Under the pieces are notes generated by a model. That model did not search any database and had not been told where the DNA came from. It saw nothing but the letters and a program-made list of their open reading frames with translations. A stretch of 64,000 nt of DNA from NCBI RefSeq assembly GCF_910592395.1, contig NC_088318.1, positions 17,980,349-18,044,348 of the forward strand, given 5' to 3'. The DNA is from Lineus longissimus. Its lineage: Eukaryota; Nemertea; Pilidiophora; Heteronemertea; Lineidae. Numbering within the stretch: position 1 is the stretch's first letter; each line of letters starts with the position of its first letter. Positions 24,951 through 35,906 of the stretch are shown here, piece by piece. The translations under genes and the position numbers were made by a program.

Positions 24951-26450
24951 TTCCGCTGTGACAATAATTAGTGCTGCTGTGTCTATCATAAGTGCTGCTG
25001 TGACAATTATTAGTCATGAGTGTCACGGTGGCTGTCATTAGTGCGCTGTGACTCACCATAAGTGCCACTGTGGCTATAATTAGTGCCACATCGAATTTGA
25101 TAAAGTACAAATATGAAAGAAAGTACGCCAAATTAGTCTCTGATAGGTCTTGCGACCCATATGATAGGTAATGAGTAGAATTAATGCTATTGCAAAGAAA
25201 TCGGTGAAGTGCCTTTTTGTGAAACATGTGTCGGTAACATATAAACTACGTACATGTATAGCCTTCTTCAGTTGTTACATGTATGGTGTAATGAATTCAA
25301 TAAAGATGGTCACGGCCAATAAACTAGGGCATTTTCCCTTGGCCTCATTGTGATTTTTGCCTGGAAATTCATAGTTTTACTGATGATGAAGATGAAAGTT
25401 GAAGGAAACCCTCACCCGGCCCATTTTCGGAAAGTTGTTGCCGAGAGCCATGTAATCCACTTTCATCGCCCTAATATAACCCGTACCCTCGCCAGCTCCT
25501 GGAGAAACAATTAGTTCCCAACTTGCCCAAGAATCACGTGGGAGTAACATGAAGCTGACATGACTTACGCCACAATGATTTGTTATCACCCCGTAAAATA
25601 ATCAGAAGCTATACTGTTGTTGTATGCTATGCGTGTGCCTTCTTATATAGAATCATGTCATTTAACATGTTTTCAACATAAAAAAATCCGATAACGGTCG
25701 CGTCGAGGAATATGTTCAGTGGCCATTCAAATCGAACCGGGAAGTGGTAAAAAATTATATTATGACAATACAGTAAATATCACTTTCGAAGGATCAATCA
25801 ATAACTAAACGTCACTATCCATGCGTGACTCGTGACCAACACTGAAAAATCGTCTGCTTTTATCGAAAACGCAGACGATGAATCAATCATGTTCATAGAC
25901 CATAACAATGTCGTAATTGCAATACGCAGAAATCGTTGGCGAAGGCAAATATCAAATGGGGATTACCCAACGGTAGGAGGACGCAATCCTATTGGCTAAT
26001 CCGGTTAAAGCGTTGCCATTATTTGCTATGTTTTCATTTGATCAGGGAGTTAGGACAAGCGATGCCAACCAGGACACTGCATTCATTTCACGATTCGGAA
26101 AATTGGTGAGGATGATTTTGTATCATTACTTGGTATTGTTTTTAAAATTTTACTCCAATAGCTTCTTCATGCAAATCATCTTTTTTAACATCGTTGCTAG
26201 ATTTTCCTGGCCATTTAATGTTACTAACGTGAACGAGCTTTGCACCAAAGGCTCTGCAGTCGATAATTCATCAACAAAGTTTCATAGCTTAGATGAGAGG
26301 GTTATTTTACTTCCCTCGTAACAATCATTTTATAGATTTTGATTAATTTTTACTTTTTTACAGCAACAGCAACAGGTGTATTTTATTGCACTGTTGATAA
26401 AAGTATGTCCGTGTCAAAAACAAGTATCCTGTCACGACCAATATTTTTTT
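24951..26450. other. TRPV-like 3' UTR and intergenic spacer
   Basis: Bases 24,955-25,100 hold a degenerate tandem repeat built on AGTGCTGCTGTGACAATTAT, and two AATAAA signals lie at 25,299-25,304 and 25,318-25,323. Beyond that no gene is recognised. A GTGAGG donor-like site near 26,106 could belong to a noncoding first exon of the IgSF gene. Confidence 0.45.
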
Positions 26451-26477
26451 ACAGGAACTCGACATTTCCTAGGCGTT

Positions 26478-29400
26478 ATGAAAACTTTGAAAGGATTAGG
26501 CGTTTTGTGGGTTCTTCTGGCATGCAGTTTTGCGCAAGGTAGGTAACCAGAGTCGGTAACGTGATGACGTCAGGTCACATGTTTTACGCCAGACCCACGT
26601 CCTCGTCACCTTCCCGACACGTTCCCGTCAATGAAGCTTTGCGAAAACACATTGCTGCAACGAACTCTCCGGAACGTGGCGGGCAGGAACATTTGTAGTG
26701 AACGAGTGGGAAATCGTCAGGTACTGACAGCGATGCTGACCGATAGGCGTCGTTTTTTTCCGGGAAGCTATCGGGAACGTGACGGGGACCCATCGAACAC
26801 CAGCGAATCACCGTGTCCACATTAATCGAGCAGTTATGATATATTTGGCTGTGACGTCATTAACACGCATCACTTGGTCAGTGAGCATTTTTGAAAGAGG
26901 TATGAGGACGAAAATAACTAGGCCCTGGTAGTTTGCACTATAACGAATATCAAAGGGACATGACCGAATTCGGCAGGTATGAATGATGTCAACCAGGAAG
27001 ATAACTCGGCTGCCGTGCAGTGGCTTTATGCGTCTGTTCTATGAAAGGGCTGGATGAAAAGATATTGAAAGAAAATGAACACAGGCCAGCACGTAGTTAT
27101 GAGATCAATGCCGGGCTTCCCCATGTCATGAGATAGGCTATGCCTCTCACGATCAGGCCCCGCTTGCATGACATTCAAAATAAAAAGCGATTCTTTGTGC
27201 TTGAAGGCACAGCAAAATATCCGTTTTCAGAGCTGACATCAAGGATAATATTGATTATCATGATGCATGTCCATCAGTCGTTCTTCTCAAAACTTTTAAA
27301 AGTGACTTTTGTTTTCAATAACATTATACCGTACACACTCCTAGAAATGAAGAATTTTGAGCTTTTGAAAAAGCATTTCCAAATAATTGTTCATAAATCA
27401 GAGTGAAAGGTAGAATCCTCCGTATCGTTTCTTCGGAGCCTGGCTTCTCTTAGGCGTTTCCGCTGAAAACGCCCACTGATGGAAAAAGAACCAACATCAA
27501 TAAAAATGCTCCTTCCCTTTTTCCTCCCTCCCCTCTCCCATGCAATACTCTCTTTCATGCCTGTGGTCTCGGAGGTTACCGAGCCAGACACCATCACTCG
27601 GGTGTAGTCTCACCTCAGAAATCCCACTCATGCGGTTTTGTGTATGGAACCTTTGTACAGTTTTGCGCAACCACAAAAAATTCTCTTCAGAAGCTTATCG
27701 AATTTGTAAAAACTATAACATGGTGACACGCAAAAGGCCATAGAATGATAAATCGTTAAGAAGTATATTCTGGGGGCAAAAGAAGAGTAAGTGCTTGAAA
27801 GACTTCTTGCATTGACATTCACCCTTCTTTCGGTATTGAAAAGACCTTACCCAATGTGCTTCGTTATATCAGAGTCTTCTTTCAGTCTCCTCCGACCTGG
27901 AGGTTTCTGCTTCCAACCCCAAACCCATCCTCGGAACCAGCGTGCTGCTTAGCTGCCGCATTTTCAAACCGAATGGCTACCCGGTGGAATGGAAGCTAAC
28001 CAACCCCGAAGTAGGAACTGTAACTATCGCCGCTACTCACATGATGACTAACTGCTCAAACAACGGCTGGCATATATCTGATAGGATACACTATCGTTGG
28101 GAGTCATGTAAAAAGTCTGTGAAAGATGCTCCATTTCAAGACTTTAATATCACAATTATCAAGACGCGACGAAGGGATACAGGACATTGGTTTTGTGACG
28201 AGATGAACGCACCCTATCGCAAATCTGTTTATATAGAAGTTGCCGGTAAGTATTCCAGGACCCTAGCTGGAGAGGGAATTCACATTCTCTGAAAACCTGA
28301 CGACATTTCGGAGGATGGCTGATGATGAAATCTTCGACAAAATTAAAAATGGTTTTGTACACAAGCTATAACAACAAATAAAGTAATATCTGTTGATAAA
28401 TCCGTTTTTTTTCTTTTCCAACCGCATTCAAATACGGCAAGGTATCGATACCAATGAAAATTGAGTAGATCTTTGCAATGTTTATATCTTTCCAGTGCAA
28501 TGTATATATATGAACTTGTAAGGTAAGGCGGGCCAATTATAGCCATGGTACAATTACAGTCTATGTGTGCATTGATTGTAAGACCAGCTTTTTAAACACT
28601 GTAAGGGCTAAATGTACCACTTGACAATATATTCAAAATCTTACAGTTCCTCCTGGTCCGCCAACCGTCATAGGTTTCGGCACTGTTGCCATGGGCTTAA
28701 AACACACGCTGACATGCAATGCGACACAGCCTGGCCTGTCCGCCGCCATCACCTACCAGTGGTTCAAAGAAGGAAATGTTGATGTGTTTGAAGGAGCAGC
28801 ATTGACGTTCCCAAATACATCGAAGGCGGACACTGGGACATACAAGTGTTATGCTACCAATATCTACGGCAGCACTGAATTATCGGGCAGATTAGAAGTT
28901 AATGGTGAGTACCCCATTCTCCATCCTCGAATACCAAGGTCATTAGTATGCTCCTCTCCTCGAGACATCACACAAGCTCGGTAAGTGCTCAGGATGGGTG
29001 CCCTTTGCATGCTGCAACAAAAGGATATTAGACGACTGAGAGAGGCTTGATCGGTGCCGCGATGTTTGAAATCAAGGCAGTTATCACACTTGAGAGTATG
29101 GACTAGATCTCACTAGTTCAATCAGCAACCACAGAGAATACCAAATACTTTGTTGGAAAGATCTCTGCTTCTGATGCTGTAGTCGTTGATCCTAATCAAC
29201 GCGATTTAAAAGTGCAAGATGAAATTCGTTTGACAGTGGCGATAAAACTAACCAATCAAAATTTTCCACAGCTCTGTCTGACCGTCACGATTACCACGGA
29301 GTGACAGTGATTATGGTAATAATCTTTTGCCACAGCAAAACGGAATGGAGTCTTGGCAATGGTCCTATAGTCCGCCAAGGAGAGTGGTTCAAACCATTCA

Positions 29401-32400
29401 CTTCTGACATTTAGCACAGCCTTGATGGACCCTTTATCTGTTTTAGGTCAAGTGGCCAGCGTGAAGCTGTCAGTTTCCTCGACAAGTCTAATTGAGGGAA
29501 GAAAGGTTAACATGACTTGTACGGCAGTTGGTGGGAATCCCATACCCATGTTGACCATCTCCATCTCCGGGAACCAATGGGTGAACGAGACAGGCCAGAC
29601 CCGAGAGCTGTCTATGGAAACTGTCGTAAAGCGAGATGACAAAGAAGCGGTATGCTCTGCTAATGTTACAGGTATTGCTTCCGTAGTAACAGACCAGGTA
29701 TCACTTGACGTAAAGTGTAAGTATATCCAAGAAATACTGCTCATTACAGTAGGCTTAGGGGTAGCATCTGTTTAACACTTTGATTAGAATTGGTTAATTA
29801 TATTTCCTCAAAAACCTTTTGAAGCGAAATACTGTCAACTGTTTCCGGCATTTAGGCTCCTCGCTGCTTGTATCAGCGCCGGTATGCGATCATGACCACA
29901 AATGGCCTAGATGTCGAAGTACAGTGGAACCCCAGTAACACGACCACTCACGGGACCGAGGTTGAATGGTCGCGTACTTTCATTCCTGCAAAATGGAGTT
30001 CTTATCTTACCGCTTTTCAGATCCGCCAGATGTAATAATATCGACAAATCCTTCGACAAGAATTGTCACTGAAAACATGGGAGACGTCCATCTGAGATGC
30101 GAATCCCGCGGTGGGAACCCAAGCAAGCCACATAATGGCACCATAGCCTGGTACTACGGAGGGAAAGAACTTGTTAAAAAGACTGCTTCAAAATTGCCTT
30201 ATCGCCTCAGTCGGCCGAATCGGACACAAGCTGGAGACTACAGATGTCTTGTATCGAATTATGGAGAGATGTTCGCGTGGAACTCCATCCAGCTGGACAT
30301 CATCTGTGAGTAATCTCACTATGACCAGTTAGACCAAAGCCTGATCAGCATTACGATGTTGTAACGTATCCAGATGGCCAGAGAAGTCAGCCCCTTTTCA
30401 TCTAGGACACAGGGCTACATACCAGAGCCAGTGGTCCTCGGTCAGCCCCTTTTCATCTAGGACACAGGGCTACATGTCAGAGCCAGTGGTCCTCGGTCAC
30501 TGCATAGTCGGCCCTGTTTTGTTCTGCTACAGAGGGGATGTGCAAGGAACACAGCCCCAAATTTCGCTACTATACATATCTAAAAACACATCCACTTACT
30601 CTTCCAAAGTTGCTACTTTATGTACATGTACGTTACACGCAGTAATTGAATTCTCAGTTCTGTTGTCCCAGTTTACCCCAGAAAGAATTCAAGGGCATTC
30701 TCTCAACGACAATGGCCAGCCAAATAACATTCCTTCATGTGAATCAAGTCAAACGATATATGCTTATAGATATGTCTACATGTACATGGTGCTTTACGTT
30801 GTCAACAAATTAGTGGCTCAGAGAGTATGGATGTTTCCTGATATAGATTCTATCTCTGCATGTAGGGCTGTACGATGACAGAACCTTGTTCTAACGTTAT
30901 TGTCAAATTGTTTGTTTTAGATTCGGCAGAGTGGGACAATAGTTTCCCTGACCGCAGAACAGCAACAGCAGGCGTATCCAAGATGGTGACATTCACTCTC
31001 CACATCTTAGCAAATCCTAAACCAAGCAAAGTAGCATGGCTTAGAGAAACTCCTGGAATGATATACGACCCGACACAATCGACGCCAAGCCTAGGCTATT
31101 CCTACCAAACGCAGGTTGTGAACGAGAGGACGTATACACTAAACTTTTGGAGAGTTTCATCCTCCGACTACGGACATTATCGGGCCTACGTCACAAATGA
31201 TGCAGGGACCACCTCCTTCGTCTTCACGTTGCTTCCGCCGGGTAGGTTTTACTCGCCGTTACAAACTTGGAGTGCACATAACAACATGAAATTCTGTTCA
31301 GAGGCTGATTTTGCATGGACAGAGATGTAGTCCATATTACCCCGAATAAGTCCAATCCTCACCTTTATATCCGGCAGTCTCTATAGCGCTGGCTCGAAGC
31401 CTTGTGAGTCAAGATGTTGTTGTTGGACTGATCTCGACTTTGATTTTACAACATCAGTTGTCAATCATTTTAGTATCATAGCCGCTGTAAATGAACTGTA
31501 CATTTTTTTCTGATATATTCAATTGCGGAAATAATAAGTCTTGAGAAGCCGTTTATACCAGAAAGCAGAAATCTGACAGAGGTTCATCTTCCTCCTTTTT
31601 GTTATAAAGGACCGCCCTACCCTCCATGTTGCCTGAAGATGACGTCATCAACTTCAGTGTCGGTAACCTTGACCTTTAGAGTAAACTACACACGAGATTC
31701 GTCGCAACTCTTCGAGATTAGCTACAGGAATCTTGATTCCAAATCAAGTCCTTGGGAGAAATTTCACAATATTTCTGATGCCGGTTCCTCAGCTACGATC
31801 ACGAAAAAGATTTCGAATTTAAAGCCAAAAACACAGTACGAGTTGAGGGTGAGAGCTTTTAGTCATCTTGGCCTCAGTGGATACAGTGGTAGTGCTCTAG
31901 CAATGACGAGGGGTAAGTGTTAACTTATTTGGCCGTCCTACCTCCAGATAGAAAATACATGGTCAGTCCATGTACTCCTGTAACCGTTCGCTGGAATTGT
32001 GAACAATTACCCCGGAAACCCATTGGCACAAGCTTGCATTTGCCTTTTCAATCCCGTTTACAGAAGTAACTGGACAGATTCTTTTGGGAATACATTTACC
32101 TTGCAGTTCAAACAAGACTATCGGGCACCTCGTGTCTTATCATGTGGCACAACCATTTCTTTTATACCCACCACTTCCCATTTCTTTCAGAGTCACCGTC
32201 CCCACGCCCAAAGGTACAGGCGCGAAAAGTGGGACATGTGGCGGTAATCAGCTGGGACTCATGGAAAGGAAGTCATGTCGAAGTGGTCTCCTGCACCGCG
32301 AAGGGCCTGTGTAAGACATACAGTGGGACAAACCTCACAACTATTGGCATACCCGTCGAGGAAAGCATCTATAATCAAACGTTTGTCGTACGATACTACG

Positions 32401-34492
32401 ATGGGGATGATCTGGCTTTCACTTCGAAAGCAGTCTCAGTGCAGAAGGGTACGTAACGCTAAATGTAGAACATTCTTTCTCTAGTTCCAGAACCGACCAC
32501 GGGCTTTGAGTTTCCCTTTCATAACATTGATGTTGTGTTGACTATTGATGTTGTGTTGACTATTGATGTTGTGTTGACTATTGATGTTGTGTTGACTATT
32601 GATGTTGTGTTGACTATTGATGTTGTGTTGACTATTGATGTTGTGTTGACTATTGATGTTGTGTTGACTATTGATGTTGTGTTGACTGTTGAGATACATT
32701 TAAAAAAGTCTTTCTCCAGTTCCAGAACCGACCACGGCCTCTGAATTTCCTAATTACGGTTATGGCATCTCGGGATTCGCAGGTGGATGCGTATTGGTTA
32801 CCTTCATCGCCCTGATTATCTGGAAGGTCCGTGCCATTAGGCAGTCAAATGCCTCAACGGACCCTGGTAAGATTTGCTAACCCGGGTACCTAACCTACAC
32901 TTTACCAACAACTGACATTTTGGGTTAAATTTGTTGGTCGTAATGCCTGTTAAAGTGAGAGTTCATTCTTTCAAGAAGAGAGCCTTTCAGGATATACTGT
33001 AACATGTTTCGGCTCAATTACATATTTCTGGCAATACCCACCAGACTATGCAGACCTTCAGAATTATTCAAACTAGGATAGAAATTATTATCTTTGTCAT
33101 GAAAATCTTACTTATCACACATTTTTCTGAATGCTCTGTAAATTCAATGCGCCCTAGAATGTACTATCCTCGATTAATTTGTTCAGTTATCAATCTGTTA
33201 TTTTGACTATCTTCCAGAGTTCGTTGATGAATTTGATTCAGACCCTTATACTTGTTTAAGAGATGGGTCGGTGAATGACTCGATTCATACTATCACAGGG
33301 GCAGGGAGAGAGCCAGGTCAGTGACTCATTTTGAATTTCATTACGTTTATCTGCTGTTGACGGTTTAAGCTTATCAATCTCTGTTTCGTGATGGTCGATG
33401 TTATCTTCGATATGTTAACCAAAATATTCCTTTTTTTTCTTAACAACTTTTCAGGGCTTGTTTTTCGAAACTCCGCATATGATTACGAGGATCCAAGTAC
33501 ACAAAATGGTATGTTACAGTTGTAACAATTGTTACGGTAGGGAGTTGTAACAGTTACAGTTGCATACTAGCAGTGATTTAACTGTATTTGGAAGCATATA
33601 CCAAGTATACAATATGTGGCTAGACCTGGATGGCAAAGCCCAAACAGAAGCTATGATGGAGGCCATGTTCGACCTAGCTCTGTCATGTTAAAATAAACTC
33701 TTTCCGCAATATCCGCCATCGCTCATTCCCTGCGGCAATCTCTACCCTGGCAAACGCGGAATCAGTCAAGTTCATACCAAACCTCCCACGCCCCCCACGC
33801 CCCCATTTTGGTAGAGAGAGGGGTCCTTTCTTCATGAAATGAACTACCAACATAATTTGCTTTTGCCAAAAAGAGACCACTTCTTCTCATAAACATTTTC
33901 AGGGAACGCAAGTAGGATGAATGACTATGAACCACCCGACGAAATATATGTCAATCTTACTCCAATAGAACAAAAAATCCGACTCCAGCAGAATCTCGCC
34001 GGGGCTTCTCAGCGACAGAATACAAATGGTAAGAAGTCCGATCGTCGATCTTCATACCCAATGATAATTGTTCTGGGTTTTCTCAGTTGACTTTAAAAAA
34101 AGCCTTTGTATTACCATGGCTTGTTTGAATTTGGGTTGTTGATGTAATAGCCGGTAGCTACGTTAAACGTTTTACGGGAGTTGCATTGACTTGCATCAGG
34201 AGGACAAGCTATTATACATTCTTTGGTGATAAACCTCCGACACAGATACTATCATGAAAACTTTAGTACCAGTTAGGCCAACGTCATGACCTGTGCATAT
34301 CATCTGTCATATTCAGACTACCTTTTTGTAGCTTACGAGAGTCCAACTGGGGTAAGACCGAATGAAGTACCATGGACCACCTACCAATCGCTTAAAGGGG
34401 ACAGGCAAGACGGGAGGACTCCCAAAGCGACAGAGGATGATGTCTATGTAGACTGCGACCCTGTCGCCGATACATATGTCTACCGGCCATGA
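26478..34492 (+). CDS. IgSF receptor: five Ig-like, two FN3-like domains, TM, tyrosine-rich tail
   Basis: Thirteen exons: 26478-26538, 27886-28245, 28647-28904, 29447-29716, 30021-30305, 30921-31241, 31610-31912, 32191-32448, 32720-32866, 33218-33316, 33455-33508, 33903-34028 and 34332-34492. Every junction is phase 1 and the sum is exactly 900 codons plus a stop. Exon 1 is a signal peptide. Exons 2-6 each encode one Ig-like domain (for example DTGHWFCDE, DTGTYKCYA, AGDYRCLV); the fifth lacks both canonical cysteines. Exon 7 is an FN3 domain (LKPKTQYELRVRAFSHLG) and exon 8 a diverged FN3-like module. Exon 9 carries the membrane helix, about residues 718-740. The tail (741-900) has ten tyrosines, including IYVNL (Grb2-type YxN) and TTYQSL (ITSM-like). 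A surface receptor in adhesion or immune recognition is inferred; no orthologue is claimed. Confidence 0.88.
30388..30500. repeat. Tandem duplication of about 59 bp in an IgSF intron
   Basis: GTCAGCCCCTTTTCATCTAG to GAGCCAGTGGTCCTCG occurs twice in a row with a single difference region (ATACCAGAG versus ATGTCAGAG). Intronic, between the exons for Ig domains 4 and 5. Confidence 0.9.
32474..32525 (+). pseudogene. Partial duplicate of IgSF exon 9 with its own acceptor site
   Basis: TCTTTCTCTAG followed by TTCCAGAACCGACCACGG copies the acceptor and first 18 bases of exon 9 (32,720 onward, preceded by TCTTTCTCCAG), with similarity continuing through TTTGAGTTTCC versus TCTGAATTTCC. The frame from phase 1 stays open into the adjacent 18-bp minisatellite. 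It may be a dead exon copy or a usable alternative exon. Confidence 0.8.
32526..32690. repeat. 18-bp minisatellite, nine copies
   Basis: Nine near-perfect copies of TTGATGTTGTGTTGACTA, lying between the duplicated exon fragment and the true transmembrane exon 9. On the plus strand it reads as an in-frame IDVVLT repeat. Confidence 0.95.
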
Positions 34493-34970
34493 CAGGCGGT
34501 CTCAGTTACGTGGCACCATTGACTGCTCTTCGATATCGAAAATACACTGTCTATACGCAGTTTGATGAACCACCCCACCCCCAGCATAGTTCTGTACGTC
34601 ATAGTAATCAATTGGGACAAGGGCAATCGAAACAATACACACCACAAACGTTTTTTTAAAGACATCATCAGTCTTAACCACATACCATTGGCACAAATGC
34701 GGGGAGGGGATATCATTTGTAGTAAGCGAAATGCCGTGAAACTCAAGGAAGTCACCACTAGGAGCGCTAAGTAGATCTCAATACACGTGACTCTAGGTCC
34801 GTGTCGCCACGTAACTTGCAGACCGGCTTGCAGATTGATATAGTCTAGAAACTGTTCCCGCCTTTGATAGCAGGGGCGCCACCTATATGCTACAGCCTGC
34901 GTATACCAAGTTGAAATTGGGAACATTTTTCCTATCTACTTATTACTGATTCTCAATATTGCGATCATTT
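34493..34970. other. Spacer 3' of the IgSF gene
   Basis: No coding exon or clear poly(A) signal was identified immediately after the IgSF stop. A 148-codon minus-strand frame here has no recognisable motifs and is not called. Confidence 0.4.
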
Positions 34971-34974
34971 ACGT

Positions 34975-35575
34975 ACACTCATGGTCAAAAGTTTATGGAC
35001 ACCAGTTTTTGCACATTTTCTCAAAAACGGCTAATCCTATTGAACCCAAATTTTCACCAATGGTGGAGAATCTTCTTGGCTATCGAATGACGTGATAGTT
35101 GATATCAGGACCAATATTGCATAACAAAGTTATTACATAATTTTGAGAGGCATCTTTTTTTTACTTTTTTGTTAATCAATTTTTCAAAACCAAATTTACC
35201 CTACATTATATCTTGCACATTGCTAAGACTTTCTGTGAAAAAAATTTGGATAATTGTACATCCTTCGTATATTGTACAAACTTATAGTTCCTCTTCTGTT
35301 AGTAGGTGGTTTCAAAGTCAATTTAGGAAAGGCAGATTTCTCATACTCTCGTTCTGTAGCAGATATGTCAGTATATATATATTCAAGTTAAATAATTTGC
35401 TTAACAAGTGCTCTTTATCAAGTAATAACAATAAACACGTGTTGATGCTTCACCTATTTGATATTTATTACATGTAGTACATGTACAACATATTATAACC
35501 CGAGAGCTTTTGTTGGTTTTCACTTCACGCAATCAGAACAACAACAAACTTTTGGGTGAGTAGGACTTTCTCGTT
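34975..35575. mobile_element. Possible Tc1/mariner-like remnant
   Basis: TACACTCATGGTCAAAAGTT followed by TATGGACACC is very like the terminal inverted repeats of Tc1/mariner elements and starts with TA. A degraded candidate for the other end, AAACTTTTGGGTGAGTA, lies near 35,550. The interior is AT-rich with no transposase frame. If real it is a non-autonomous or decayed copy; the right end is weak. Confidence 0.35.
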
Positions 35576-35906
35576 TTCATATAATTTTATGGGATGGACC
35601 AATTCCTTCTATTAACAGACGTAGACATTGATAATTGCTCTGAGTTTTTAGTAAAATGTATGCCATGACACTGCAGACCAATTTTTGAAACCGCCAATTG
35701 GCACAAAAACTTGGTTTAAACTTCACGTGGGTTTTGTTGCGTGCAATGTTTCATTACACTCGCCTTACAAACCCCAAACGCTTCTCCAGGTCACACTGGG
35801 ATATTACTGAAATAGCATCTCTGAAACTGCAAGTTCTTTTTGTTACACACTATAATTACGTCAGGACAGGACCACATGCAACTATCTCTCTTAGTGGCCT
35901 TCCCCT

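Noticed and set aside
34480-34926. 148-codon minus-strand ORF after the IgSF stop
   Set aside because: No recognisable motif, overlaps the last IgSF exon by only a few bases, and codons look random; possible chance ORF.
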